Source of the DNA: Lachnospiraceae bacterium
GTDB taxonomy: Bacteria > Bacillota > Clostridia > Lachnospirales > Lachnospiraceae
NCBI GenBank assembly: GCA_017511045.1
Contig: JAFWLM010000140.1
Coordinates: 19,943 to 83,942, forward strand
DNA: 64,000 nucleotides
Direction: 5' to 3'
This document shows positions 23,270-33,548 of the stretch, one piece after another. The notes beneath the pieces were generated by a model that was not told where the DNA came from, did not search any database, and worked only from the letters and a program-made list of their open reading frames with translations. Numbering within the stretch: position 1 is the first letter of the stretch; every line of letters starts with the position of its first letter. The position numbers and the translations under genes were made by a program.

Positions 23270-26200
23270 ATGAAGATCATACACAAGGACGTATTAAGAG
23301 AAATAAAGGTTTCGACCGGGCGGTTCGTATCGCTCTTTCTTATCGTGGCTTTAGGTGTCGCTGTCTATGCGGGCATTCGCTCCTCCAAGCCGGACATGAT
23401 GATCTCAGCGGATGCGTTCTACGACGAATCCAATCTGGAAGATATCCGTGTCATGAGCACACTGGGTCTGACCGATGAGGATGTGGATGCTCTGGCAAAG
23501 GTTGACGGCATTGAAAAAGCTGTGGGTACCTATACCTCGGATTTTATCTGCCACCTAGGTGACAGCCAGTATGTTGTAAAACTGATGGCGATCACGGACG
23601 GGATCAATGAGATCACCCTGGAGTCCGGACGCATGCCGCAGGCGGATAATGAATGTCTGATCGATAACTATTATATGAATCTCAGGGAATATGAGATCGG
23701 AGATACGATCGAGATCTTCTCCGGAGATGATACAGACCCGGAAGATATTGTAAATGTCACGGAATTTACGGTAACAGGAAGCTTTGTCTCCTCCGAATAT
23801 CTTTCCATGACGATGGGAAACACAACGATCGGCTCCGGAAAGATCGAGGGCCTGATGGCAGTTAAGCCGTCTGTTTTTGCACTTGATGTTTATACAGAAG
23901 TCGACCTTTTAGTTGACGGCGCAAAAGAACTGATGTGCTATTCCGACGAATATGAGGATCTGATCGACGGGGAAAAAGATAAGATCGAAGAGATCAGGGA
24001 AGAGAGGGAACAGGCCCGTTATGACTCTGTGATCGGAGAAGCGAACGAAGAACTTGATAAAGCGAAAAAAGAATATGATGACGGAAAAGCCGAGCTGGAT
24101 GACGCGAAGAAGCAGTACGATGACGGAAAAGCCGAACTGGAGAATGCGAAGAATGCATATTATAACGGCATCAATGAATTAGATGAGAAAAGAGCAGAGC
24201 TGACGAAAGGCGAGAACGACCTTGCCGCTGCAAAGACAGAACTTGCAAATCAGAAGAATGCCCTTCAGGCACAGAAAGACAGCACATATGCAGAGATCAG
24301 CCAGCAGCAGTCCACTTTAGATGAACAGAGAGCGAAGCTGGAGGCAGCGCATGAGGCAGGCCTGATTCCTGATGCGCAGTATCAGGCGGCACTGGAACAG
24401 ATCGAAGCCGGACAGGCTCAGATCAATGCGGCAAAAACACAGGCTGATACAGAATTTGCCGCTTTTGATGCAAAGATCGCAGCCGGCGAGCAGGAAATCG
24501 CAGCGAATGAACAGAAAATCGAAGACGGAAAAGCTGCGATCGCAGATGCGGAGGCGCAGCTGTATCAGGCGGAGATCGATATTGCCAATGGCGAAAAAGA
24601 ACTCGAAGACGCGGAAAAGGAAATCGCAGACGGTGAAAAAGAACTGAAGGATGCGGAAAAAGAACTGGATGATGCCGAGCGTGAGATCTCAAAGATTGAA
24701 AAAGCGGAGTGGTTTATCCTGGGCAGAAACTACCTGACAGAATATACTTCTTTCAAGTCTGATGCCGAGCGGATCGGAAATATCGGAAAGGTCTTCCCGA
24801 TGATCTTTTTCATTGTGGCAGCGCTTGTGTGCCTGACTACGATGACCCGAATGGTCGATGAAGAACGGACGCAGATCGGAACCTTAAAAGCCTTAGGTTA
24901 TGGAAAAGGCATGATTATGCGCAAGTATATCGTCTATGCGCTCCTTGCGACCTTGTTTGGTTCTGTTGCCGGTGCCTTGGCAGGCGGCAAGATCTTCCCG
25001 TTTGTCATTTTAAATGTTTATAAGATCCTTTATCCGAATATCGACAAATTGTATTTCCCGTACAATCTGGAACACAGCCTTGTAGCAGCCGGGGCATCCA
25101 TTGTCTGCATCCTGGCAGCGACCTTCTTTGCGTGCACAAAATCGCTCCTGGAACAGCCGGCAGAGCTGATGCGCCCTGTTGCTCCGAAGCAGGCGAAAAA
25201 GCTCCTTTTAGAGCGGATCCCGGGGCTCTGGAGCCGGATCCGTTTTACCTGGAAAAATGCGCTCCGGAATTTTGTGCGTTATAAAAAACGCTTGTTTATG
25301 ACACTGTTCGGAATCGCAGGATCCACCGCACTTCTTCTGGTAGGTTTCGGTCTGAAGGATTCGATCAATACGATCCTTTATTCACAGTTCGGCAGCATTG
25401 ACCGCTATGATGAGGTGGTCATCATTGACGGGGATGCGACAGAGAGGAATAAGGAAGAACTGAGCGGCGTTTTGGAAAACGATGCCCGTTTCGGAAGCTT
25501 CACCTATATCTATCAGAGTGCTTTGGATGCAGAATCTGCGAACACAAAAGAAGTCATGAATGTATATCTCTTTGTGCCGGAGGATATGGAAGCGCTTCCT
25601 GATAATGTGGACTTAAGAGACCGGGTAACGCAGGAGAAGATCCCTCTGGAGAACGATTCTGTCCTGATCTCGGAAAAGATGGCCAACCAGTTGAAACTGA
25701 AGGCAGGAGATACCTTCCAGATCTCATCCGGACAGAAGGATAAAAAGACTCTTACCGTAGGCGGTATTGTGGAGAACTATGTCTATCATTACATTTATAT
25801 GTCGCCGGTCCTTTATGAGTCATTATATGGACATCAGGCGGAGTATAATCAGATCCTGATCAAAAACAGTGAGGGGGCGCATGTGGATCCGTCCGCCTTT
25901 GGCGAGGAGTTCCTGAAATATGATGCAGTCGGCGGAGTGATGTGCGTGGAATCTCTGATCGAGCAGTTCGAGGATATTTTATCCAGTCTGGATTCCATCA
26001 CGCTCGTGCTGATCGTATGTGCAGCCGGCCTTACCTTTGTTGTCCTGTTTAACCTTAACAATATCAACATCAGCGAGCGGAGGAGAGAACTTGCGACATT
26101 AAAGGTACTTGGTTTTTATGATATCGAGCTCAGTCAGTATATTTACAGAGAGAACGTCCTGATCACGATCATCGGCGTTGCGATCGGAGTCGTGTTCGGA

Positions 26201-26389
26201 ATCTTCCTGAACCGTTTTGTGGTCACGACAGTGGAGGTCGATATCGTCATGTTCGGACGGCAGATCTTCTTCCCGAGCTTTGTGAAATCGATCCTGATCG
26301 CCATCGGATTTGCGGTGATCGTAAACCTGATCGTCCACCTCAAACTAAAGAAGATCGATATGGCGACATCGCTTAAGAGTGTTGAATAA
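23270..26389 (+). CDS. Large FtsX-like ABC permease with a long extracytoplasmic coiled coil
   Basis: A 1039-residue membrane protein. TM1 (about residues 15-37) is followed by a MacB-like periplasmic region, then a coiled coil of about 240 residues (about 240-480) built from repeats such as KAELDDAKKQYDDG and EKELEDAEKEIADG, rich in Asp, Lys, Ala and Glu. Three TM segments come near 508-530, 555-580 and 610-630 (FtsX domain), then a second extracytoplasmic domain, and three more TMs near 905-1025. The duplicated FtsX layout with a helical hairpin is common in Firmicutes, but this coil is long; it could reach into the cell wall. No substrate is assigned. It is translated from an ATG adjoining the ATPase stop. 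Confidence 0.88.
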   Translation: MKIIHKDVLREIKVSTGRFVSLFLIVALGVAVYAGIRSSKPDMMISADAFYDESNLEDIRVMSTLGLTDEDVDALAKVDGIEKAVGTYTSDFICHLGDSQYVVKLMAITDGINEITLESGRMPQADNECLIDNYYMNLREYEIGDTIEIFSGDDTDPEDIVNVTEFTVTGSFVSSEYLSMTMGNTTIGSGKIEGLMAVKPSVFALDVYTEVDLLVDGAKELMCYSDEYEDLIDGEKDKIEEIREEREQARYDSVIGEANEELDKAKKEYDDGKAELDDAKKQYDDGKAELENAKNAYYNGINELDEKRAELTKGENDLAAAKTELANQKNALQAQKDSTYAEISQQQSTLDEQRAKLEAAHEAGLIPDAQYQAALEQIEAGQAQINAAKTQADTEFAAFDAKIAAGEQEIAANEQKIEDGKAAIADAEAQLYQAEIDIANGEKELEDAEKEIADGEKELKDAEKELDDAEREISKIEKAEWFILGRNYLTEYTSFKSDAERIGNIGKVFPMIFFIVAALVCLTTMTRMVDEERTQIGTLKALGYGKGMIMRKYIVYALLATLFGSVAGALAGGKIFPFVILNVYKILYPNIDKLYFPYNLEHSLVAAGASIVCILAATFFACTKSLLEQPAELMRPVAPKQAKKLLLERIPGLWSRIRFTWKNALRNFVRYKKRLFMTLFGIAGSTALLLVGFGLKDSINTILYSQFGSIDRYDEVVIIDGDATERNKEELSGVLENDARFGSFTYIYQSALDAESANTKEVMNVYLFVPEDMEALPDNVDLRDRVTQEKIPLENDSVLISEKMANQLKLKAGDTFQISSGQKDKKTLTVGGIVENYVYHYIYMSPVLYESLYGHQAEYNQILIKNSEGAHVDPSAFGEEFLKYDAVGGVMCVESLIEQFEDILSSLDSITLVLIVCAAGLTFVVLFNLNNINISERRRELATLKVLGFYDIELSQYIYRENVLITIIGVAIGVVFGIFLNRFVVTTVEVDIVMFGRQIFFPSFVKSILIAIGFAVIVNLIVHLKLKKIDMATSLKSVE

Positions 26390-26410
26390 TATGGGTTTTC
26401 CATGTAAAAT
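26382..26410 (+). promoter_or_regulatory. Promoter of the ftsK operon
   Basis: TTGAAT (26382-26387), 17-bp spacer, TAAAAT (26405-26410). The -35 box overlaps the stop codon region of the preceding permease gene. It heads the long ftsK-murE-priA-def-fmt chain. Confidence 0.7.
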
Positions 26411-26455
26411 AAATTAGTTAAGCTAAACCGAAAAAAGAAACAGGAGTTTATTCAT

Positions 26456-29179
26456 TTGGCTCAAAGAAAAAGTAATACAAAAAACAGCAGAACACCGGAA
26501 AAAAGCGGGAATCGCGAGGTGAAGATCATCATCGCTGCGGCGGTTGCTCTGTTTCTGGAACTGTGTCTTTTTAATATCTTAGGAAAATTCGGAGGCTGGA
26601 TCCGTTATGCGGAATTCGGGCTCTTTGGCCTGGGTGCCTATATCTTCCCGATCCTGATCTTTACAGCGGTTGCCTTCGTGACCTATTCTGCGAAAAAGAC
26701 TACGGGAAAGATCGTCTGCGGAGTGATCTTTTTCCTCTGTCTCTGCGCATTTTTACATATGGTGAGCTTCTCGGGATTTGAAGATTATTCTGTCGGAGCA
26801 TATTATACAGACTGTGCGGAGCAGGCAACGGGAGGCGGTATCATCGGCGGCCTTCTGGCACTTGGCCTTACAAAAGCGTTAAGCATGATCGGAGCCTATA
26901 TCGTAACGATCCTGGCGATGATCGTCTGCCTTCTTATTATCTGTGAAGTTCCTCTTTTGAAACTCTTTAAAGGGCTGTTTACCAGAGAGTACGAGGATGA
27001 CTATGACGATGAGCCGGACGACGAGCCGGATAAAGTTGTCAGAACACGCAGACAGCGTGAGGCGGAGTCAAGAGCAGAATACAATCGCCGCCAAAGAAGC
27101 AGACAGGAAGACTTATACAACGAAGACTATATCGGGGAATATGAGCCTCGGAGAAGAAGACCTTTAGACGATGATGACGAACTGGTTTATCAGACCACTT
27201 CGGATGAAGGGGTCACGATCCGCATCGTCCATTCCAAAAAGGCGCACAAACGTCCGAGAGCGGAACTGAAACGCTCTGCCAACAAAGCAGTTGCAATGAG
27301 AGGCGGCCATGTTCAGACCTTCCGTTCCCAGTCAAAAAAGAAAGGTGTGAGCGATAACATCAGCCTTTCCTCTTCAAGCAAGAGTATTGATGAGATCCGT
27401 GAGATCACAGCACCTGTCCAAAAAGAAACGAAACAGGCAGGCAGTTCCTTTATGCCGGTCATTACAGATGCCCCGGTTCCGGAGCCTGTTCATGCAGCGG
27501 ATGAAAGCGCTCAGGCAGTGACATCAAGGCCGGAAAAGAAGGTTCCGAGACAGGAGCGAAAACCTTCTACCAAGATTACGACCGAGACAAAGATCACGGA
27601 GCAGAAACCAAAGAAGGGATCTTCAAAGCTTCCTTCTGATATGGAAGTTAAGAAAGTTGCTCCGGTTAAACAGTCCTCAAAAGACGGCTATGTCTATCCG
27701 CCGATGAGTCTGCTTGCCCAGCGGAAAGGCGGAAGCAGAGGCTCGAACGATGAAAAGCTGGATAAAGTGGCGCGTGATCTGGAAGTGATCCTTGAAAACT
27801 TCGGAGTGGCTGCAAAAGTCATTGACCGTCAGTCCGGTCCTTCGGTTACTCGTTACGAGCTTCAGCCGGAGCTCGGAACAAGGGTCAGCAAGATCACGGC
27901 GCTTGAAGATGATTTGAAACTGAATCTTGCAGTTTCGGATATCCGTATTGAAGCACCGATCCCGGGACGCGCTGCCATCGGAATCGAGATTCCGAATGCG
28001 ACGAAGGAAACTGTGCTGATAAGGGATGTACTGGAAGCTCCGGAGCTGATCAATCATAAATCCAAAATTGCATTTGGAGCGGGTATTAATATCAGTGGTG
28101 ATGTCGTTGTTGCGGATATTGCCAAGATGCCTCACCTGCTGGTCGCAGGTACGACAGGTTCCGGTAAATCTGTATTCATGAATTCGATCATCATGTCGAT
28201 CTTATACCGTGCAAAACCGTCGGAGGTGGGTCTGATCATTATCGATCCGAAGAAGATCGAGTTCGGTGTATACTCCGGGATCCCTCATCTTGTAAAGGAT
28301 GTTGTGACAGACCCGGGTCAGGCTGTCAGCACGCTGCGCTGGGCTGTTAACGAGATGACGAACCGTTATCAGAGAATGCAGCTCTCCGGCGTTCGCGATT
28401 TTAAGAGTTATAACGAAAAATTTGATAAAGGTACATTAAGCAGTGAAGAAGAAAATCCGAAACGGATGCCGCAGATCGTGATCGTGATCGACGAGCTTGC
28501 CGACTTGATGATGGTAGCGTCCAAAGAGGCAGAGGCGTTGATCTGCCGCTTGGCTCAGCTTGCCCGGGCAGCCGGTATTCACCTTGTCATAGCTACACAG
28601 AGACCTTCTGTCGATGTCGTAACAGGTCTGATCAAGGCCAACATTCCGGCCAGAGTTGCGCTTCTCGTTGCTTCCCAGGTCGACTCCCGAACGATCATCG
28701 ACATGAAAGGTGCGGAAGAACTGCTGGGTAATGGCGATATGCTGTTCTATCCGACCGGTTATTCCAAACCGGTCCGTGTGCAGGGAGCATTTGTCTCGGA
28801 TGAGGAAGTGGCCAATGTCGTCGGCTTCTTAAAGAAGAATAAGACGGAAGATTACTTTGCTGAAGAAGCTCAGCAGATCGCAGAGTTTATGAATAATACC
28901 GATCAGGGCCAGATGGACTTCGGTGGTGATTCTTCTTCCGGCGGTCCGGCAAATAAACAGGATGAATATCTTTTTGAAGCAGGAAAACTCTGCATCGAAA
29001 TGGGCAAAGCATCTTCATCGATGCTGCAGCGTCATTTCAGTGTAGGTTTCAACCGTGCAGCGAAGATCATTGACCAGCTGACCGAGATGGGTGCGATCAG
29101 CCCGCCGAATGGTGCAAAGCCGAGAGAGATCCTGGTTGACTTATATACGTTTGAAGAAATGTTTCAATCGAAAGAGTAG
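26456..29179 (+). CDS. ftsK: DNA translocase FtsK/SpoIIIE
   Basis: Membrane-anchored hexameric DNA pump that clears chromosome DNA from the division septum or forespore, 907 residues. Four TM helices lie in about residues 20-170 (ALFLELCLFNILGKFG onward), a charged, Arg/Asp-rich linker in about 170-410, then the motor: alpha domain (EVILENFGVAAKVIDRQSGP), Walker A GTTGSGKSVFMN (about 564), Walker B IVIDELADLMM (about 675) and ATQRPSVDVVTGLIKANIP. The gamma DNA-reading domain (about 840-900) has GKASSSMLQRHFSVGFNRAA. The start is a TTG at 26456, supported by AGGAG 9 bp upstream. murE begins 6 bp later. Confidence 0.97.
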   Translation: MAQRKSNTKNSRTPEKSGNREVKIIIAAAVALFLELCLFNILGKFGGWIRYAEFGLFGLGAYIFPILIFTAVAFVTYSAKKTTGKIVCGVIFFLCLCAFLHMVSFSGFEDYSVGAYYTDCAEQATGGGIIGGLLALGLTKALSMIGAYIVTILAMIVCLLIICEVPLLKLFKGLFTREYEDDYDDEPDDEPDKVVRTRRQREAESRAEYNRRQRSRQEDLYNEDYIGEYEPRRRRPLDDDDELVYQTTSDEGVTIRIVHSKKAHKRPRAELKRSANKAVAMRGGHVQTFRSQSKKKGVSDNISLSSSSKSIDEIREITAPVQKETKQAGSSFMPVITDAPVPEPVHAADESAQAVTSRPEKKVPRQERKPSTKITTETKITEQKPKKGSSKLPSDMEVKKVAPVKQSSKDGYVYPPMSLLAQRKGGSRGSNDEKLDKVARDLEVILENFGVAAKVIDRQSGPSVTRYELQPELGTRVSKITALEDDLKLNLAVSDIRIEAPIPGRAAIGIEIPNATKETVLIRDVLEAPELINHKSKIAFGAGINISGDVVVADIAKMPHLLVAGTTGSGKSVFMNSIIMSILYRAKPSEVGLIIIDPKKIEFGVYSGIPHLVKDVVTDPGQAVSTLRWAVNEMTNRYQRMQLSGVRDFKSYNEKFDKGTLSSEEENPKRMPQIVIVIDELADLMMVASKEAEALICRLAQLARAAGIHLVIATQRPSVDVVTGLIKANIPARVALLVASQVDSRTIIDMKGAEELLGNGDMLFYPTGYSKPVRVQGAFVSDEEVANVVGFLKKNKTEDYFAEEAQQIAEFMNNTDQGQMDFGGDSSSGGPANKQDEYLFEAGKLCIEMGKASSSMLQRHFSVGFNRAAKIIDQLTEMGAISPPNGAKPREILVDLYTFEEMFQSKE

Positions 29180-29185
29180 AGACTT

Positions 29186-30688
29186 ATGAAAAGTTTAAAA
29201 GAATTATTGCAGGAAACTACATATGAAGTGCTTCGCGGAGATGACGCCGTTCCGGTTTCAGATCTGACGAATGATTCCAGACAGATCAAAGAAGGCAGTG
29301 CCTTCTTCTGTTTTATCGGAGCAGAATCTGACGGACACCGTTTTATTCCGAATGCGCTGAAAGCAGGGGCGAAGGCACTAGTGATCCAGAGGGATATCGA
29401 GGAAGAACTCGAAGGAATCGATCCTGCGCTTCTTGAAGCGGTAACGATCGTAAAGACCGCCGATACCCGCTTTGCGCTTGCTGTTGCCAGCGCGGAGTTC
29501 TTTGATCATCCGGCTAAGAAGATGCTTACGATCGCTATTACCGGAACCAAAGGAAAAACCAGTATCACCAGCATGGTGCAGAAGATCCTTCAGATGGCGG
29601 GACACAAAGTCGGAACGATCGGTACTGTGGGTGCAGATACCGGTGATGAGTTTATAAAGACTGAGACAACGACACCGGAATCTTTAGACGTCGAAAGATT
29701 CTTTGATGCCATGGTGAAAAACGGCTGCGATGCCTGTGTGATGGAAGTTTCCTCCCAGGCTCTGATGCTGCACCGTGTGTCAGGAATTCTGTTTGATTAC
29801 GGTCTGTTTACTAATCTGTCTCCGGATCATATCGGAGGCCCGGAGCATAAAGATATGGCGGACTATGTCCATTGCAAGAGCCTTCTGTTCCGGCAATGCA
29901 GACATGGGATTTTTAACTTTGACGATGAACACTATGAAGATATGGTCCGGGAGTGCACCTGTGATATCCATACCTTCTCCTGCCATAAAGAGTCTGACTT
30001 AAAGGCGGAAAACATTGCTTATTTAAGAGAACCCGGCTTTTTAGGAATGGCCTTTGATACCAAAGGGGCGATCAATGATTCCTTTAAAGTGAGCGCACCC
30101 GGAGAGTTTTCTGTTTACAACGCGATGGCTGCCATCAGTGCATGTCACGCAGCAGGTGTTGATACAGAGGTGATTAAGCAGGCATTAACGGAAGTGCATG
30201 TGCGCGGGCGGATGGAACCGGTGCATATCTCTCCGCGCTTTACGCTGCTGATCGACTATGCACATAATGCGGTCTCTGTTGAAAGCATTCTGAAAGCGAT
30301 GCGTAAATATGAACCGAAACGCCTGGTAAGCCTCTTTGGCTGCGGCGGAAACCGTTCTAAGCTGCGCCGCTATGAGATGGGCGAGATGAGCGGTCTTTAT
30401 GCAGACCTTTCTATTTTGACAGAAGATAATTCCCGCATGGAGGATGTGAATGACATCATTGCCGATATCGTGACCGGTATCAGCAAAACCGATGGCGAAT
30501 ATGTCATCATTCCGGACCGGAAGGATGCGATCCGCTACAGCATCGAGAATGCAAAGGAAGGAGATATCATTCTGCTTCTCGGAAAAGGGCACGAAGATTA
30601 TCAGGATAAAGGCGGCGTAAAAAGGCCATTTGATGAGCGCGTGATCATTCAGGAGATCCTGGATGAAATTGGCTGGAAGTATGAATAG
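29186..30688 (+). CDS. murE: UDP-N-acetylmuramyl-tripeptide synthetase MurE
   Basis: Cytoplasmic peptidoglycan enzyme that adds the third amino acid to UDP-MurNAc-L-Ala-D-Glu. The 500 residues show the uridine-binding N-domain (VSDLTNDSRQIKEGSAFFC), the ATP loop ITGTKGKTSITSMV, the central TTTPESLDVERFF and MEVSSQAL segments, HVRGRMEPV, and the C-terminal domain with DYAHNAVSVE. The residue-3 selectivity motif, DNPR in diaminopimelate enzymes, reads EDNSRMED; the kept Asn and Arg favour meso-diaminopimelate, but Pro to Ser makes this less certain. Weak ribosome site; it sits between ftsK and priA. Confidence 0.93.
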   Translation: MKSLKELLQETTYEVLRGDDAVPVSDLTNDSRQIKEGSAFFCFIGAESDGHRFIPNALKAGAKALVIQRDIEEELEGIDPALLEAVTIVKTADTRFALAVASAEFFDHPAKKMLTIAITGTKGKTSITSMVQKILQMAGHKVGTIGTVGADTGDEFIKTETTTPESLDVERFFDAMVKNGCDACVMEVSSQALMLHRVSGILFDYGLFTNLSPDHIGGPEHKDMADYVHCKSLLFRQCRHGIFNFDDEHYEDMVRECTCDIHTFSCHKESDLKAENIAYLREPGFLGMAFDTKGAINDSFKVSAPGEFSVYNAMAAISACHAAGVDTEVIKQALTEVHVRGRMEPVHISPRFTLLIDYAHNAVSVESILKAMRKYEPKRLVSLFGCGGNRSKLRRYEMGEMSGLYADLSILTEDNSRMEDVNDIIADIVTGISKTDGEYVIIPDRKDAIRYSIENAKEGDIILLLGKGHEDYQDKGGVKRPFDERVIIQEILDEIGWKYE

Positions 30689-32945
30689 ATTCGCAGAGAT
30701 CATTGTAGATATTTCTCATGAGAAGGTTGACAGGCCTTTTGAGTATATCGTTCCGGATGCATTATCTGAAGAAGTCCGTGTCGGAAGTCAGGTGGAGATC
30801 CCGTTTGGAAAAGGAAACAAAAAGATCAAGGGCTTTGTTCTCAATCTGAAAGACGAGGCTTCTTTTGATCCTGCAAAGCTTAAGAGCATTGCAAGTGTCG
30901 TTCCTCATTCCACTTCTGCCACAGGCGATATGATCGCTTTGGCGTATTTTATCAAGACCCATTACGGATCCACCATGAATCAGGCATTGAAAACGGTGCT
31001 CCCGGTCAAAAAGAGTGCTGCTGCAGTCAAAGAGACTTATGTTCTGCAGGAGGCCTCTGATGAAGAACTGGAAAAAGCGATCGACAGATATTCCAAAGAT
31101 AAACGAAGTGTCGCCAAACTAAGGTTGTTAAAAGAACTGCGCCGGGAGAAAGTACTTCCTGCAGATATCGTCAAAGATAAACTGAATATTTCGCCTTCAA
31201 CGATCTCGTCTTTGGAAAAGGAAGGCTTGATCCGGAAAGATGTAAAAGAAAACCTCCGCGACGTTTTCGATATCAAAGAAAAACAAAACTATACCATTCA
31301 GCTGAATGAAGGCCAGCAGCGGATCGCTGATGATATTTGGACACGCTATGAAAATGGGGATAAACGTCCGTCACTGATCCGCGGGGTGACAGGTTCAGGC
31401 AAGACAGAGATCTATATTGAGCTGATCGACCGCGTGGTAAAAGAGGGAAAGCAGGCCGTCGTCCTGATCCCGGAAATCGCGCTGACCTATCAGACGGTCT
31501 TAAGATTTTACAAGAAATTCGGAAACCGCATTTCTGTTATTAACTCGCGTCTTACGAACGCGCAAAAACATGACCAGCTGGAAAAAGCAAGACTCGGTCA
31601 GGTAGATATCATTATCGGACCGCGTTCTGCGCTCTTTTCTCCGTTCCCGAACCTCGGGATCATCATTATTGATGAGGAACATGAAGGCACCTATAAAAAT
31701 GAGAACGTTCCGCGGTATCATTCAAGAGAAGTCGCAGAAAAAAGAGCTGCAATGAGCGGCGGCTTTCTTGTTTTAGGCTCAGCGACACCGTCTGTTGAAA
31801 GCTACTATAAGGCAGAAAAAGGAGACTATCAGCTTTACGATCTCGATCTTCGTGCAAGCGGTGCGAAGCTTCCGGAAGTGGAGGTGGTCGATCTCAGGGA
31901 GGAGCTGACAGCAGGCAACCGTTCGATCATCAGCCGCAGACTGGATGAACTGATCGTTGACAGACTGAATAAGCAGGAGCAGATCATTCTGTTTATCAAC
32001 CGGAGAGGATACTCCAGTTTCGTCTCCTGCAGAAGCTGCGGAACAGCGCTTAAGTGTCCGCATTGCGATGTATCCCTGAAATATCATAAGAACGGAAAGC
32101 TGATGTGCCACTACTGCGGATATGAGACCCCGATGGTAAAGACCTGCCCGGAATGCGGTTCTAAATATATCGGCACATTCGGTACCGGAACGCAGAAAGT
32201 TGAAGAAGAAATAAACCGATTGTATCCGCAGGCAAAAACACTTAGAATGGACTTCGACACGACCAGGGAAAAAGACGGACATGAGAAGATCCTTTCCGCT
32301 TTTGCCGATCATCAGGTAGACATCCTGATCGGCACACAGATGATCGTGAAAGGACATGATTTTGCCAATGTCACCCTTGTGGGGATCCTGGCTGCAGATA
32401 TGTCTCTTTATTCCGGAGACTATCTTGCGGCGGAGCGGACATTCCAACTGCTTACGCAGGCAGCAGGACGTGCGGGCAGAGGGAAAAAAGAAGGAAACGT
32501 TGTGATCCAGACGTATTCTCCGGATAACTATTCCATTCGTTTCGGATCGAAGCAGGATTACAAAGGCTTCTATGATTTTGAAATGGCATACCGCAAAATG
32601 CTCGGATATCCGCCGGTCATGAATATGCTTGGCATATTATTTGCATCGGAAAATGAGGTGCATCTCAGCAGACAGTGCAATACCATAAGTCAGGTGATCG
32701 ACTTTAAGATTCAGGCAAAGGCCAAAGCGGATCCCTCAAAAACTCCGGTGCAGAAGATCGGACCGAGTGAGGCGCCGATTGCCAGGATCAATGATAAATA
32801 CCGGAAGATGATCTATCTGAAATCTCCTGTTTATCAGGACCTGATCGACATCAAGGATTCGGTGGAAAACTATATGGATGAAAACCCGGATAAGAATCTG
32901 GATATAATATTTGATTTTTCAATGATGGGAAGTAAAGAGGTTTAA
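30663..32945 (+). CDS. priA: Primosomal helicase PriA
   Basis: Restarts stalled replication forks by loading the replicative helicase; 760 residues. The N-terminal 3'-DNA-binding domain starts AEIIVDISHEKVDRPFEY. Walker A is RGVTGSGKTEIYIELI, motif II is IIDEEHEGTYK with a following PRYHSREVAEKRA, and the zinc region CRSCGTALKCPHCDVSLKYH...CHYCGYETP...CPECGSKYIG gives eight cysteines in four CxxC pairs. Helicase motif VI lies in LLTQAAGRAGRG. Two starts are possible: ATG 30663, with AGGAG 7 bp upstream inside murE, or ATG 30681, which fits the usual family N-terminus. Both overlap the end of murE. Confidence 0.96.
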   Translation: MKLAGSMNRFAEIIVDISHEKVDRPFEYIVPDALSEEVRVGSQVEIPFGKGNKKIKGFVLNLKDEASFDPAKLKSIASVVPHSTSATGDMIALAYFIKTHYGSTMNQALKTVLPVKKSAAAVKETYVLQEASDEELEKAIDRYSKDKRSVAKLRLLKELRREKVLPADIVKDKLNISPSTISSLEKEGLIRKDVKENLRDVFDIKEKQNYTIQLNEGQQRIADDIWTRYENGDKRPSLIRGVTGSGKTEIYIELIDRVVKEGKQAVVLIPEIALTYQTVLRFYKKFGNRISVINSRLTNAQKHDQLEKARLGQVDIIIGPRSALFSPFPNLGIIIIDEEHEGTYKNENVPRYHSREVAEKRAAMSGGFLVLGSATPSVESYYKAEKGDYQLYDLDLRASGAKLPEVEVVDLREELTAGNRSIISRRLDELIVDRLNKQEQIILFINRRGYSSFVSCRSCGTALKCPHCDVSLKYHKNGKLMCHYCGYETPMVKTCPECGSKYIGTFGTGTQKVEEEINRLYPQAKTLRMDFDTTREKDGHEKILSAFADHQVDILIGTQMIVKGHDFANVTLVGILAADMSLYSGDYLAAERTFQLLTQAAGRAGRGKKEGNVVIQTYSPDNYSIRFGSKQDYKGFYDFEMAYRKMLGYPPVMNMLGILFASENEVHLSRQCNTISQVIDFKIQAKAKADPSKTPVQKIGPSEAPIARINDKYRKMIYLKSPVYQDLIDIKDSVENYMDENPDKNLDIIFDFSMMGSKEV

Positions 32946-32946
32946 C

Positions 32947-33543
32947 ATGGCACTTAGAACGATTCGTACAGAAGAAGACGAGATCTTAAGAAAAAAATCC
33001 AAAGAGGTTAAGGCAATTACAGAGCGCACGAGCCAGCTGATCGACGACATGATCGAGACTGTTCATGACGCTTATGGTGCAGGCCTTGCAGCTGTTCAGG
33101 TCGGTATCTTGAAACGGCTCTGTATCGTAACTGTGGAGCCTCCGGAGCCGGAATATGACGAAGAAGGGAACGAAATCGAAATGGAGATCGATCCGTTAAC
33201 ACATAATAACGGCGAAGATCTTGTCATTATCAATCCGGAGATCACAGTACTCGATGAAGAGGACACCCAGTGTGGAACCGAAGGCTGTCTTTCCTTCCCG
33301 GGGAAATTCGGCTATGTTACCAGACCGAACCATATCCGCCTCAAAGCGTTTGACCGGAACCTGGAGCCATACGAGCTCGAAGCAAAAGGTCTTCTGGCAA
33401 GGGCGATCTGCCACGAGTGCGACCATATGGACGGTGTTTTATATGTCGATAAAGTAGAAAACGGCGAAGTGTATTATGTGCCTGATCCGGAGGATGCTGA
33501 GGATGAGGACGTGGACATGCTTGAGACCGCAGACGAGGAATAG
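32947..33543 (+). CDS. def: Peptide deformylase
   Basis: Metalloenzyme that removes the formyl group from nascent protein N-termini. The 198 residues carry motif 1 GAGLAAVQVG, motif 2 EGCLSFPG (metal Cys) and motif 3 ICHECDHMDGVLY (two metal His and the catalytic Glu). Cys in place of the usual Leu/Phe between HE and DH is a tolerated variant. An insert of about 25 acidic residues (EYDEEGNEIEMEIDP) and an acidic tail after VDKV make it longer than the E. coli enzyme (169). It sits directly before fmt, the enzyme that adds the formyl group, as in most Firmicutes. Confidence 0.96.
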   Translation: MALRTIRTEEDEILRKKSKEVKAITERTSQLIDDMIETVHDAYGAGLAAVQVGILKRLCIVTVEPPEPEYDEEGNEIEMEIDPLTHNNGEDLVIINPEITVLDEEDTQCGTEGCLSFPGKFGYVTRPNHIRLKAFDRNLEPYELEAKGLLARAICHECDHMDGVLYVDKVENGEVYYVPDPEDAEDEDVDMLETADEE

Positions 33544-33548
33544 GGTAC

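Noticed and set aside
24000-24700. Separate genes in other frames within the coiled-coil region
   Set aside because: The Arg/Ser/His-rich frames on both strands follow from the repetitive GAA/GAT/AAA codon pattern of the permease and lack ribosome sites.
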